Shown in pieces: positions 22,621 to 38,470 of a DNA stretch of 64,000 bases. Position numbers and translations under genes: made by a program. How positions within the stretch are numbered: position 1 is the first letter of the stretch; each line of letters begins with the position of its first letter. This DNA is from Agelaius tricolor. Lineage: Eukaryota > Chordata > Aves > Passeriformes > Icteridae. A model generated the notes under the pieces. That model was not told where the DNA came from. It did not search any database and was given only the letters and a program-made list of their open reading frames with translations. The stretch is taken from contig JALJCS010000029.1 of NCBI GenBank assembly GCA_023055355.1, positions 6,314,001 to 6,378,000 on the forward strand. The letters run 5' to 3'.

Positions 22621-24629
22621 CTGGAAAAGGAGGCACAACTGATTTTAATAACAGGTCACAGTCCCAGGCAACAGGCACATGTGGCTTCCACTAAACAGCA
22701 CAAATGAATGTGTGTAATTATAATAAACCATCAGACTTTCAAATTTCTGATTCCTCAACATCCAGGCGCTGGAATATTCATCAGCTCTGAGGATGCACTT
22801 TCCCTCCTGTTGCTCTTTGCAGCCCCCCTCAGTCCTGTCCCCCCTCCCCGGTTTGCTGGGGGGGTTTTCACCCTTTTCATCCCTCCTCACCCACGGGATA
22901 AAGGGGTGGATTCAGCACTGGGAGCTCCCCAGCCCTGGTCAGGCTTCCCAAACCTGCTGTGGTGCTCTGGCTGGGACAGCACCTCCCACACCTACAGAGA
23001 TGGGGATCCCTCCAGCTTTCTCCCAAATCCTTCCCTTGCCCTTCAAGATGCCTCAAACCCAGCTTGTTTTTCCCACTGCCTCTATCTGCACTTTATTTCT
23101 CCTCTTTTTGTCACTTACAAGTGTTCACAACCCTCAAAAGCCACCCAAGGTCTGCCTTGCCCCACAGTGTTGTGCCCTGCATTTCCCCCCCATCCTCACC
23201 CAGGCCAAGAAATTTGTCATTTACCCTTGAAGTGATGACTGCCACCACACCCGGGGCCACTTTCTCCTTCGGGGACAGCTGCAAGAAAAGGTGGGAATGG
23301 TCAACATCACATTAAAAGAGGCCAAGGACACAGAGGTGGGAGAAGAGGGGATCTCTATTCAAATTCAGATGGACACCCCTCAGCTTTTCCCTTTCCACTG
23401 GAATTTTAACTGTTTCCAGACTCGTTACGGGGGATAAAAAAAAAAAAAAAAAAAAGTAAAAAAGGAGATAATTTTTTATTATTTGAGTGATTTGCATGTG
23501 CTTCCTGCAGCCAATCCCGGCCACAGACTCTCCCCATTTGCATGGGGGAATAACAACAGCGGGGAAGCTGGGCCAGTGTTTGCTGTGGTTTTGCTGGGAT
23601 AGGGAAGGCAGGTGGAAGCCACCTAAAAGCACCATGCAAACCCTTTTCCTCTTCCCCAGATCCACCTTTTGTTATTCCCAAACAGATGAGAGCGGCCCCG
23701 TTGGATTTTTATCCCCATTTCCCTCTTTTGCTCCCACCAAAACAGGCAGGGCTTTGTGTGTGTGTGTGTGTGTGCGTGCAGGTTTTCTTCTCCCATATTC
23801 AAAGTTGCCCTCGTGTGCAAACAGCAGATAATCTGCTTTTCTGGCCAAGATTTCCTAGCTTTGATCAAGTTGAAAGTCTGTAACTTTCTCCAGCAAATGA
23901 ATAAAGGTAGGAAAAAAAAAAAAATCAGGATTTTATACCAGAGCACAGAAACTTTCACATACTTCAGAAACTTCCTTTCCTCAAATTATATTAAGGAGTG
24001 AAGGGGGGGAAAAGGAGGGAGAAAAGAGTTGTGGGATTTTTCTTTTTTTTTCCCCTTCAAATAAACCCTCTGCAATTAAGACATGAACGTTTAGTGGGGC
24101 TTCTAAGCATTTCTACTGCAGGAAGAGTAATTACCATCAGCTATAAACATCTTCTTGTCTTGTACCACTGCCAAGGGACCCTAACTTAGGCAATCTACAA
24201 AGCACAAAGTTTTGCTGGCTGCCAAAAAGTATTAAAAAAAAAAAAAAAAAGGCAAGTTCTCATAAAATAGAGGAAGAAAAAAAAATCTAAAAGCCTGCAG
24301 AAATTTGGGTGCTTCCTTTGGTGAGAAAGCTTGAAAGCTTGTTAAAAAAATATATATATAAAATTAGGGAAAGCAAATATTTAATTCCCAAGAGAGAGAG
24401 AGAGCTGGAGCAGCTGAGACAGAGCTGAGGAAGGACAGGCAGAAAAACAGAGCATGTAAATCTCTGTCCCTCCTGCAGGAGTGACCCCCACGCCCCTCTG
24501 CCATTAAAAACTGGGATGGGTGGGGAGGGAAGGAGGAATTGCTGCTGCACCTTGATTGCATATCACATGTTATCCACCAGGTAAATCCCCTCCTCCTGCA
24601 GCTGCGAGATAAGAGATGCCTTGGGATTC
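22621..24629. other. POU2F3 intron 1, mostly unique
   Basis: Contains an A-run at about 23435-23455, a (TG)n microsatellite at about 23753-23778 and an A-run at about 24233-24250. No exon recognised. Confidence 0.5.
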
Positions 24630-25045
24630 CCATGCACAGGAATTTTATTTTCAGTGAGGTTCGAAAACCCCCCCTGTAAATGTGCACAAGTTATTACAGT
24701 TTCAATCTCTTGAATTTTATTTTCAGTGAGATTCAAATCACCCCTATAAATGTGCACAAATTATTACAGTTAGAATATATTGAATTTTATTTTCAGAGAA
24801 ATTCAAATCCCCCCTGTAAATGTGCACAAGTTATTACAGTTTGAATCTCTTTAATTTTATTTTCAGTGAGATTCAAAAAAAACCCCTATAAATGTGCACA
24901 AATTATTAGTTTGAATAAGTTGAATTTTATTTTCGGTGAGATTCAAAAAATCCCCTATAAATGTGCACAAATTATTAGTTTGAATAAGTTGAATTTTATT
25001 TTCAGTGAGATTCAAATCCTCTACAAATGTGCACATGAATATCTT
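24630..25045. repeat. 70-bp tandem repeat, about 6 copies
   Basis: TTGAATTTTATTTTCAGTGA recurs at 24710, 24780, 24850, 24920 and about 24989, with TAAATGTGCACAA in each unit. Period is 69-70 bp. Confidence 0.95.
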
Positions 25046-27759
25046 GTTGGGAAAAAGAAAATAAAAAGGGAAAAATAAGCAGAAAGAAAAGGAAAGCTCT
25101 GCCTGCTGATCTGAGAGGTTTAAGGTTAAGGGCAGATTTTGTATTCTGTATCTGTATTTAGGATTTTTGTCATCTGTAGCCACAGGGATACAGATTTCGT
25201 GTCCCTGTGGGTGACAGGGCAGCAGCAGCACCCTCCAAGAGATCCTTGGGAACCAGGAGCAGGCACACAGAGCAATTGTTTTCTAATCTAATTGCAGCCA
25301 ACACCTTTTTATGGACACCCAAACTCCTTCCAGTACCACCAGAGCGATGCAAACCCAGCTTTGACCCCTGCTCCATCCTAAAAACCTCCTTCAGACAGGG
25401 CAGCTCCTTCCACACAGCTTTGCCAGCTTAGCAATACACACAGGATAATCAGGCTTGGAGAAAAAAAAATAAAAATAAATAAATAAAAAAGAAATAAAAC
25501 CTCTCTGGGAAAAATAACCCAGCTTAGGACAGCCTAACTGTAAACCACAGCCCTATTAGGAGCCGCCAGTGTGGCCTGGGCCATATTAAAAATGTGCTGC
25601 TCTTCCCCAGCTCCCAAAGAGAGCAGGGGCAGGGGCAGGCTGGGTGGTTCAGCCAGACCAAAGGAGCTCTGCCCGTGCAGACACTTCTCCAGGACATATC
25701 TGCATCTCTATTTGTGCTGAAACAAACGCTGTCAGCAAATAAAGCCTTTCCCAAGCTGCCCGTGGCCGCTGGGTGAGCCAGCCTGATGGCTGGAAAAGGG
25801 GAATCTGCTCCTGGAGCAGGGGGAGCTGGGCTTGCCTGGGAGCATCACCCCGAGGCTTTGGGTGCCTGAGTCCCTCTGGAGGCTGCAGGGAGCTGGAATA
25901 GCCAAAATTTCCAAATATCCAGGGAGGTGAAATAGCCAAAGTGCCCCGGGAGGGGGTGGTGGCAGCCAGCAGGGAAGTGTCTCAGCAGAGAGGAGGCTGT
26001 GAGGGGCATGGGAGTCCTCCTGGGGGCTGTGTCTTCTCTTGAAATCATTAAAGTTGGGAAAAAAAACCCTCCAAGATAAAAACTGGGGTTAAAGCTGAGC
26101 TCAGCTCTGCATAAAGGTTCCAGAGGGGCCTCAAAGCTGCTCAGGGACCCCAGAACTGAACGGCTTTTGTGGAGGGGTGGAAAAAACCACACACCCACTG
26201 TGCTGGGCTCCAAAGGACTCCTGGAAGCTGCAGCCTTTGTGCCAGATCAGGGGCAGTGGGAACAGCTCCAAACCCTGCCTGGGGGCGATGCCACCAGCCC
26301 TGACAGAGGCCACAGGACCCAGCTGGGGAATGTCCCTGTGAGGAAAGGGTCACCCACGAGCCGGGGGACGGCTGGAGGGCTGCATTGCGTGGGTGGATCG
26401 TTTTTTACCTTTTCTTTTTGTCCCTCCCAACGAGTTTGGAAAGAGTTAAAATTCCCATGGAAAGGGAAGAGCAGAGGGGGCGTCCACCTGAATTGGATGG
26501 ATGGATGTGTGGATGGATGGATGGATGGATGGATGGATGGATGGATGGATGGATGGATGTGTGGATGTGTGGGTTGGAGCCTGCAGGGGACACATCCCCC
26601 AGAGGCACCGACCCAAGCACACCCAGAGCAGCTGCTCCGACCAGTCAGGCTCACACCCCGAGCCAAGACCCTCCTTGGCAGCCTCTCCTCATGGCCAGGG
26701 CTCCCCAGCCCACTCAGGCTGCCCACAGAGCCATCCCAGAGGAGCCCTGCAGGGGCCGTGGAGCCAAGGCTTTGGCCACCTCTGTCACAGCTCTGAGCCT
26801 GGCTGAGGTAGTGGCATTGCTGCACCTGCCCTGCAGGCCTGTCTGGGAGCCCACGGGCAGGCAGGGCTCCTGGGTGGGCTACAAAGCCCCAGGTGTGCCC
26901 TGAGGAGCAGGAGCCCCACAGGGAATGGGGCACAGAGTGATGGATGCATCCTCCCCTCCAGCAGAGCGTTTTGTGCTGCACAAAGCCCAGGACAGGAGTC
27001 ACCAAAGTGGCTCCTGTAGCCCAAAATGGCACTGCCTGTACCCCAGGCAGGACGGGGCTCTCGGGCTCTGCAGCTCCAGCATCACCCGCAGCTCTGTGCC
27101 CAGCGATGGAGCTCGGGCAGGGTGAGCCGGGGCTCGGCGCAGCTCCGGGGCATCAGGCAGAGATTGCTGCTGTTCCCAGCTCGCTGCAGGGCAGGGGCTG
27201 CTCGGGGGGATGGGAGAAGCGCAGCCCCCTGGAAGCAGCGCCTGAGTATCGCTGCTCATTCATTCCTGACCCAACCCAGCCTCCCTCAGCTCCCTCCTCA
27301 TTCATTTCTCCCTCCTTCTCCCTCTTTGTCACGAACTTTTCTCCTTTCATCGCCTGTCCCATCTCTCTCTCGCACACCTCCCTCCGCCTTTGCCGCATCC
27401 CTCCGCGGGTTTATCCCTTCTCCCTCCTCCCAGCTCTGTCCCAGTGACAGGACGCACAGGTCAGGCACTAAATTCTCATTTTCCAGGCACCCCAAAAGTT
27501 TCATTTTCCAGCACTCTGCGCTGCTCCCTGGCAGCACCGGGGCTGCTCCCACGTTGTGGGCATGGCATGGCAGCCCCCTAAACAGATCCGGGCAGCATCC
27601 ATCCATCCCCCGGCAGGAATGTGGGCACCTCACCAGGCGCCCCGGCGGGAGAGACGAGGAGGGAAAAGAGCGAGGAAAGGTCACGGGAATGGGATCAACC
27701 CCATTTCCTGCCCGAGCCCACGGCCCCGGCTGCTCCGCGCTGCGCTCCGTGCCCTTTAC
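25046..27759. other. POU2F3 intron 1, 5' part
   Basis: Largely unique, becoming GC-rich towards exon 1. Contains a (GGAT)n microsatellite at 26497-26560. The open frames here give no recognisable protein. Confidence 0.5.
26497..26570. repeat. (GGAT)n microsatellite
   Basis: About 12 GGAT units with two GTGT interruptions. Confidence 0.95.
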
Positions 27760-27787
27760 CTGCGTGCACGGACTCCAGGTTCACCAT
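27760..27787 (-). CDS. POU2F3: POU2F3 coding exon 1 (start codon, residues 1-9)
   Basis: A 28-nt coding piece on the minus strand: ATG at 27785-27787, reading MVNLESVHA plus the first base of residue 10, then donor G|GTAAAG. Human POU2F3 begins MVNLESMHT, and the split codon joins exactly to exon 2. The start is chosen from that match and from its context GGCAGGATGG. The transcription start was not located; the 5' untranslated region probably runs into 27788-28000. The region upstream is GC-rich and carries an inverted pair of octamer motifs at 28042-28063. Intron 1 is about 5.1 kb and intron 2 about 15.3 kb. Confidence 0.9.
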
Positions 27788-28070
27788 CCTGCCGGCGGGG
27801 GGAAATCCGCGGTGTGCCCAGCCTCCTGCCGTCAGCCCCAGGTTGCCAGGGGCTGCCAGTTTGCCCTCCCTCCTCTGCCACCCGCTGCCTCTGGAAGCGG
27901 CCGTGGGTCCGCAGCCCAAGGCACCTAGAGCTCCATTGCCTGTTGCCATGCAGGGCCAGGTGAGCATGCGGCGCTGCCACGCCTCGCCCCACCTCCGGCT
28001 CCCTCGGGTGCCCTGACACCCAGCAGCCTGGCGTCAGGCCCATGCAAACGCTGCCATTTGCATATTAGTA
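27788..28070 (-). promoter_or_regulatory. POU2F3: Putative POU2F3 promoter-proximal region with inverted octamer pair
   Basis: GC-rich sequence just upstream of the POU2F3 start codon. At 28056-28063 the plus strand reads ATTTGCAT, which is the canonical octamer ATGCAAAT on the gene's strand. At 28042-28049 lies a one-base variant in the opposite orientation, ATGCAAAC. Together they form an inverted repeat with 7-bp arms and an 8-bp centre. Octamers are bound by class II POU factors, the family of POU2F3 itself. Self-regulation is an inference from motif identity and position; no TATA box or start site was established. Confidence 0.5.
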
Positions 28071-28214
28071 ACTGGGGGATGGATGAGTCCCTGCAGCGCT
28101 GCCAGGCTGCGGGGTGGGGTGGGAAGGAGGGCAGGAAGGAAAGAGCAGCGCTCCGCCCTCGGCAGAGCTCGGGAAGCACCCGCAGCACCTGCCCCAAAGC
28201 CCTGCCCGAGCCCC

Positions 28215-29030
28215 CCTTTGGGCACTGAGCTCCTCTGGGTGGGCATTGTCCCCAGGGAAGGTGGGCAAGTGAAGGAGCAGAGGTTTGGGGTCATTCTGTG
28301 GTGTTGTGACCGGCCCTGAGCTCCTCCAGGTGGGCATTGTCCCCAGGGAAGGTGGGCAAGTGAAGGAGCAGAGGTTTGGGGTCACTCTGTGCCCTTGTGT
28401 CTCCTCAAGCTGGGCTGGATTGGCCCTGAGCTCCTCCGGGTGGGCAGTGCCCCCAGGGCAGGTGGGTGAGAGAAGGAACAGAAGCTGAATCACAGAATCC
28501 CAGAATGATGAGGTTGGAAGAGACCTCCAAGATCCTCGAGTCCAACCTGTGCCCTCACACCTCACCCAGACCACAGCACCCAGTGCCATGCCCAGTCTGT
28601 TTTTAAACACATCCAGAGATGGTGATTCCACCACCTCCCTGGGAAGAGCATTCCAGTGCTTTATTATTCTTTCAGTGAAAAACTTTTTCCCAATATCCAA
28701 CCTATCCCTTCCCTGCCGTAGCTTGAGCCTGTGTCCTCTGGTTCTGTCAGAGACCAACCCCACTGTCTGCAGCCTCCCTTCAGGAAGGTGCAGAGAGCAA
28801 TAAGGGCACCCCTGAGCCTCCTCTCCTCCAGGCTGAACAGCCCCAGTTCCAAGGGTCACTCTGGCAATCCTGGGGTGTTGTGTCCTCTCAGGCTGGGCTG
28901 GACCCTCCCGAAGCACCTCTGGGTGGGCATTGTCCCCATGGAAGGTGTGTGAGTGAAGGGACACAGGTTTGGGGTCACTCTGGTAATCCTGGGGTGTTGT
29001 GTCCTCTCAGGCTGGGCTGGACCTCGATGC
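28215..29030. repeat. About 110-bp tandem repeat, split by a CR1 insertion
   Basis: Units containing GGGTGGGCATTGTCCCCAGG and AGCAGAGGTTTGGGGTCACT lie at 28215-28488 (three units) and resume at 28857-29030, on the other side of the CR1 element at 28489-28856. Confidence 0.9.
28489..28856 (-). mobile_element. CR1 LINE 3' end, minus orientation
   Basis: The plus strand reads AATCACAGAATCCCAGAATG, then GGTTGGAAGAGACCTCCAAG, through CTCCTCTCCTCCAGGCTGAA, a typical inverted CR1 3' end of about 370 bp. 5'-truncated. It interrupts a tandem array, so it is younger than at least part of that array. Confidence 0.93.
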
Positions 29031-30740
29031 TGAGTGAAGCAGCACGAAAAATGAAAGTGAAAAACATCAAAGAAACCTGTGTTGGCTGGAGATAAAGAGC
29101 AGGGTTAAATAATAATAAAGATAAAGGCTGGCACACGGAGACGCTGCTCTCCTGACATGTGCTCCATCTCTGTCCCCTAAGGAGAGGAGAGAAGTGGCAG
29201 CCAGCCTCTCCCTCCTCACCCCTGCTGCTCCAAGCTGCAGGATTGACCAACTTCCAGGGAAGCCAGGCAAGAAAAAATCCCCTAACGCTGGCTTCTTCTG
29301 CAGAAAGAGCCAGAGGCCAGAGCCTGAGCTGTGACAGGGACCGAGCTGCTCCCTGTCCCTGCCATGTGCCACCCTGGTGACCCCGGCAGCCCTGGGGACA
29401 GCGGTGTGACAGTTCCGAGCTGCTGAAAGCGTTAACGCTCGATTAGTAGCTGCCAGGTACGAGCTATCGCACATTCATCTCTCTCCGGCTGGGTAATTCA
29501 CGTTCCAGGGCTCTCGGCGTTCCCACATGCCGCTCTCCCTCCCTGGACAGACAGGTTTCTCCCAGGGGATGGGTGGGCGGGCAGGATCTCCAGCCTCACC
29601 TGCAGCCCGGCCCCGCGGCATGGGCAGCGAGGACATCCCCGGGACAGGGCGGAGGAGCTCCGTGAAACCCTGACGAGGAAAAACCGGAGGGGAGCTGGGG
29701 CTTCCCGGCTCGCCCCGACATTTCTTTCCAGGGCAGGGATGAGATTTCAGCCTCCAGGAAGCAGCGAGGTGGCACCAGCTTGGCACGGGCAGCTCCCCGC
29801 AGCTCCTGGACTGCAGCCACCCCTGCAGCCACCGAGCCCTGCGGCGTTCCTGGGCAGCTGCCGCCCTCTTCTCGTGTGTTTTTCTCGGGGTTTTCCCCAT
29901 CCCGAAACCTGACGTGATCGGGTCTCTCCACTGCGTCAAACAGGAATTTATTTGCTGGTGGCTCCCAGCCAGCTCGAGAGGCTGGCGACCACGGGAGCTC
30001 TCCTTCCCCCACATCAGAGCAGCTTTTGTTCACCAAGCAGGAGTTTCTCATCTCTCCCTGCTCTTGCTGGCGCTTTTCCCGTTCTCTGGAGCCCACCAGG
30101 AGGGCTCTGCCGGTGGCATCTCCAGCCGGGCGGGAATCCTGGGCATCCTCTGGGCAGGGATGCTGTCCTGGCCACGGGCAGGGCACCAGTGCCCTCTCCT
30201 GGCCCCACACGCGGCTGGGAATGGCTTTTTCTGGCTGTTATTTTGTGCTCAATGAAACAGCGGGGAAAAAGTTGAATATTTAGGTGGTTTTCTCCCCAAG
30301 CCCATCCCCTCGAGTGCCCTGAGCTTTGAGAGAACTCATCATCCTTAGGAAAATCAGAGTATGGATCACAGCATCACCACTTCTTTCTGCTGTGGAAATG
30401 AGATGATCAGGCACGGCAGGATTGGTTTTACTCTGATCACTGCTAAAATTACTCCCAGACACCATCAAACACTCTGCTCTTTTTTTTTTTTCCGTGTGGT
30501 CACCAATGACCCATCCACTCCCCTCCTCACTGCGGGCACCGTGGTCTTCCTCTCCTGCTGTTCCAGGCATCTCTTGGAGGGAGATGAGCTCTGCAGGCAG
30601 CACCTGATTTATGGGACACAGCCTCGGGACGGGCCCTGGAAGCACAAACTGCAGCGAGACGCCACAAAAATCTCCAATTTTTTGGGGGGGGCGGGGAGGG
30701 CCGGGGATATCCTGCGATCCTGCAGGGACCGGCTGGACCA
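29031..30740. other. Intergenic, POU2F3 upstream
   Basis: Unique and moderately GC-rich; a T-run lies at about 30480-30491. An alternative POU2F3 first exon could lie here but none was recognised. Confidence 0.45.
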
Positions 30741-30744
30741 CGAG

Positions 30745-31005
30745 CATCCCTGTCCCGATATCCCGACATCCAGACATCCCTACATCCTGACATCCCGACA
30801 TCCCGGTCCCGATATCCCGACATCCCTGTCCCGACATCCCGATATCCCGACATCCAGACATCCCGACATCCCTGTCCCGACATCCCTGTCCCGATATCTC
30901 GACATCCTGACATCCCGACATCCCGACATTCCAACATCCCTGTCCCAACATCCCAACATCCCTGTCCAGATATCCCGACATCCCTGTCCCGACATCCCGA
31001 AGCGC
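30745..31005. repeat. 8-bp minisatellite (CGACATCC)n with CCTGTCC variants
   Basis: Runs of CCCGACATCCCGACATCC alternate with CCCTGTCCCGATATCC. Open frames on both strands here are repeat by-products. Confidence 0.95.
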
Positions 31006-31469
31006 AGCCGCGCTCCGCCAGCACCCACTGCTGGAGGCCGGGGAACTGCACCGGCTACGGCCGCTCCAGAGCCCTGGAATTCCAAACTGAAACCCTCCTG
31101 GAGAGGGGTCCCGATGCTCCCAGAGCGAGCCCGTGTCCGTCCCGACATCCCCGACACGCGGGAAGGGACAGCAGCGCCTGGGATCCATCCCCACTCTGCT
31201 CCCAGCCTGCCCCAGAGCTGGGTTTAACCCAGAGACAAAGAGAACAATCCCCTGCTCCCCCGCCCTGGAAAAGGGTGAATTGTTGGTGGGTGAAGCAGAG
31301 GAAAGCTGGAAGCGCTGGTGCCATCCCTGCATTCCCCACACCAGAGGGAATCAGAGCTCCACTTTTCATTTCTCCCTCCAGCAGCCACCGGCAGCTCCGG
31401 GCTGGCCCCAAAAGTGCCGCCCTCTTCAGCTGGAGATATTTTAAATTTAAATTTTACCTATTTTAAATT

Positions 31470-31815
31470 TACATTTTCCTGGAAGAATTCACCAGGAATA
31501 GTTTCTGTATTCACCAGGAATATTTTCTGTATTCACCCGGAATATTTTTTCTATTCACCAGGAATATTTTTTCTATTCACCAGGAATATTTCCTCTATTC
31601 ACCAGGAATATTTTCTGTATTCACCCAGAATATTTTCTCTATTCACCAGGAATATTTTCTCTATTCACCAGGAATATCTTCTCTGTTCACCCAGAATATT
31701 TTCTCTGTTCACCAGGAATGTTTTCTGTATTCACCAGGAATATTTTCTCTATTCACCAGGAATAATTTCTGTATTCACCCAGAATATTTTCTGTATTCAC
31801 CAGGAATATTTTCCA
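31470..31815. repeat. 22-bp minisatellite, about 15 copies
   Basis: The unit is TTCACCAGGAATATTTTCTG with two further bases, and variants CACCCAGAATA. It lies between the OAF 3' end and POU2F3. Confidence 0.95.
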
Positions 31816-32149
31816 CACCCAGAGAAGCCTCGTGGCACCACTGGGCAGGAGGAGCAGCCCCCAGGACCTGCTCCTAGGGATGGGTTTATCCAGCAGAGCT
31901 CGAGCTCAAAGCCCCCACAACTGCTTGGGATGAGCCAAACCTCTCCCTATGGAGGTGCAGCATCCCCTCAGACCCAAAACTAAGCCCAAAATTTCTCCTG
32001 AGCCCAAAATTCCTGCATGTTCTCCCCCAGTCCATGGCTCTTCACCAGGTGCAGGCTTGAGATTGACCCATAAAGGAACAAATCTGAATTCACACATTGA
32101 GTACTATGCACAGATAAACTTTTAGGCCAAGGATGCTTTAAAAAATCAG
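31816..32149. other. Intergenic sequence downstream of OAF
   Basis: Unique, no gene recognised. Confidence 0.5.
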
Positions 32150-33348
32150 TTTATTTTACCTTACAAATGATAAATAATTTGTCTTTTAAAAAAAAATAAT
32201 TTCAAGTGTGTTTTACTTCATGTTCCAATATTAAAATACCTTTCCCTTCTCCCCCCGCCCCCTTAAGTGATCGATACAAAAATAATTGTGACCAAATTCT
32301 TTTCTTCTTTTGCAAAAATTCCTGTATTTTAGGCAAAAAGGCACATTGTGAAGGCTTTTCACCAGGAGGCACAGGGGCTCCTCAAGACCCCAAGAGCTTC
32401 TCTCCCCTCTGTGCTTGTCCTAATTTGAGTGGAAGAGGACACAGACCCAAGCAGCACTTCCAGTGCTTTTTGTCTGGTCCCTCCAGGAATATTCCAGGGC
32501 CAAGGACAACTTCAGTGTCACCCTTGTTTAACATATGGGGGAAACCAAGGCACAGCAAAGCAGTACAGTTATTTAAGAGCTTCTTGTGAATAGCTGGCAG
32601 AGCAGGACATAAAACTGGACGTGGATGTAGAATCCTGTCTTCTTCAAAACCCACCTGGGATCCTCCTCTCCCCTTTCCAACCACAGGGTTATGGTGGTAG
32701 TCACGAGTCTCTAGATGCTTCTTTCTTAGTGGAACAGTCACAAGGCCAACACAAAAAGTTGGGCCTTCACTAGTCTAGAGAGGGATTAATTAAAGCCCTA
32801 ATTACCAGCCTTTTAGGGGCACAGGACGCTGGGTTATTGCCCCTGGTGTATCTTCCATCCACAGGGGGATATAACAGCCAGTCAGGCACTAGGAAAAGCT
32901 ACAGGCAGGCTCTTGCTTTGGGTGGGCTTCAAAGCCTCCTTGTTCAGGGGCTGTGGTCCCAAAAATCAGCTGTTTCCCCGTGGATGTGTCACCAGGAGGT
33001 GCTGAAGGCAGCAAGGGGGGTTCTTCAGCAGCAGAGATGTCAGGTCAGCAAGGTCCTCGCCCTGCCCGCTCAGCTCAAGGCTGGGAAGTGCCCCTGGGAG
33101 CTGCAGAGCAGGGCAGCACACCCCCTTCCCTGTGCTTCACCCCAAAACCTGCACCCCCTGCTCCAGGGAGCCAGAGCATCACCAGCCAGCGAGCTGAGCC
33201 CGGGCAGGGCCCCACGGGGAGGGAGGCCAGGAAAGGCCACGAGGAAAGGCACAGAGCACAAGGCACCACTGTGAACATCATCCCTTCTTCAGAGCAGCCA
33301 GCTCCTCGCCGGGGCCGACGAGCCGCCCCTGGCAAGCCCGGCCTGGCT
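32130..33348 (-). other. OAF: OAF 3' untranslated region with likely polyadenylation signal
   Basis: Sequence downstream of the OAF stop codon on the minus strand. The plus strand has TTTATT at 32150-32155, i.e. AATAAA on the gene's strand, about 1.2 kb past the stop, giving a plausible transcript end near 32130. The extent of the untranslated region is inferred; an earlier poly(A) site is possible. Confidence 0.55.
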
Positions 33349-34850
<1,502 letters not shown>

Positions 34851-34853
<3 letters not shown>

Positions 34854-35083
34854 CCTCAGGGTGAACACACATCCCTCAGGGTGAACACACACCCCTCAGG
34901 GTGAACACACATCCCTCAGGGTGAACACACACCCCTCAGGGTGAACACACATCCCTCAGGGTGAACACACACCCCTCAGGGTGAACACACATCCCTCAGG
35001 GTGAACACACACCCCTCAGGGTGAACACACATCCCTCAGGGTGAACACACACCCCTCAGGGTGAACACACACCCCTCAGGGTG
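34851..35083. repeat. 20-bp minisatellite with alternating variants (40-bp dimers)
   Basis: Units CCCTCAGGGTGAACACACAT and CCCTCAGGGTGAACACACAC alternate strictly for most of the array, with the alternation broken only at the right end. OAF intron 3. Confidence 0.97.
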
Positions 35084-35397
35084 CTGCCATGAGGTAAAGC
35101 CAAAGGAGACAGCCACTAAAGCCAGCTCTGGTATCTCTGCACAGTCCCCAGGTCAAGGAGGAAGTTGGACAGAGCATCTCCAGGGACTTAAATCTGAATA
35201 GGAACCACAGGAGAACAAAAGACCCTGGGGACAGGAAGCCAAAAGACACAAAACTCTCTCCCCTGGGTTTCTGGAGGAGGTGAAAAGGTTACTTTTAAAA
35301 TCCCAGATTAGGTTCACTCAGGGAACGCCAGCAGGAGGAGTGCGATCTGCTCACACGCAGGCAGGGTGACACATGTGCCTCAGAGCCAAAACAATCA

Positions 35398-36402
<1,005 letters not shown>

Positions 36403-36413
36403 AGGGGCGGTCA

Positions 36414-37410
<997 letters not shown>

Positions 37411-38224
37411 CCTGAGCACAGGGGTGTGTTCCCAGCTCCAATCCCACCCCAAAGCCTGCAGCACAATCCCTGGTGTCTGTAAAGAATGAAGGGTTTTCAC
37501 AATCCCACTGTGGCAAGGACAAATTGCTGCCAGGTCACATCCCACACCCAGGAGCTGAGGGTTTCTGTGCTTTCCCAAGAAGGGAAGCAAGGCCCCAAGG
37601 AGCCTCGTTTGGTTTTGTTGAGCAAATATCACAGAGCCATCATCCTCATGCCTTACTGAGTAAGCAGCCCCAGATTTCCTCTGCTGCCTTCCCTCAGTGG
37701 CTTCTTGACAAGCGGAGAAAAAGTTACTCATCCCTGAGCGTGTGGAACAGAAGTGAAAATGGAATTGTTAAAGGCAGAAGGAGCCATTATGATCAGCTGC
37801 AGCTGATTCCTTTTCTGTCCAGGTCACTAATTCTATCATTTTATATAACACGGATTGCAGTCCTTCCCAGAACCAGCTTGGAAATCAGCCACAGTTACTT
37901 CATGCAGAGCCACAGAATCCCTTGGCCAACAGCAGAACCCTGTGTCCTGCTCTGGCACCAAACCCTGATTTCTGTGCAGGGATCAATCCCTGCCTCTGGC
38001 TCCAGGGGCATCAGTGCCCTCTGTGGGAATCTGCCATCCCTTGGTGCCAGCCCATCCCACCCAAGGGATGGGACAGGGAAATCAACCCTGCCTTTGGCAC
38101 CTCCTGCAGCCAAAGCCCTGCACAGAGAGCTGGGCAGGGCTGGGGAGCAGCACCAGAGCTGTGCCAGCTGCTCAGATCCCTCCCCTCCTGAGCTGTTCCT
38201 GCTGGATTCCTCACTGCCCTGGCC
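37411..38224. other. OAF intron 1, unique sequence
   Basis: No exon or repeat recognised. Confidence 0.5.
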
Positions 38225-38470
38225 TCTGCCAGCCTCCCTCTGCCCCAGGAGGGAGCATTTCCCTTTTCCAGCCTCTCTCTGCCCCAGGAGGGAGCATTTC
38301 CCTTTTCCAGTGGATCCTCTGCCCCAAAAGGGAGCATTTCCCTTTTCCAGCCTCCCTCTGCCCCAAAAGGGAACATTTCCCTTTTCCAGCCTCCCTCTGC
38401 CCCAAAAGGGAGCATTTCCCTTTTCCAGCCTCTCTCTGCCCCAAAAGGGAGCATTTCCCTTTTCCAGTTG
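38225..38470. repeat. 37-bp minisatellite, about 6.5 copies
   Basis: The unit contains CTCTGCCCCAAAAGGGAGCA and TTTCCCTTTTCCAG. OAF intron 1. Confidence 0.95.

Larger units (their letters stand above)
7214..27787 (-). other. POU2F3: POU2F3 5' part (coding exons 1-3, 44 residues visible)
   Basis: Gene-level entry. Joining 27787-27760, 22620-22552 and 7248-7214 gives residues 1-44 without a stop and ends in phase 0 after FNRQ, where human POU2F3 continues into the next exon. The POU-specific domain and homeodomain are not in the window. The gene continues leftwards beyond position 1. Confidence 0.9.
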
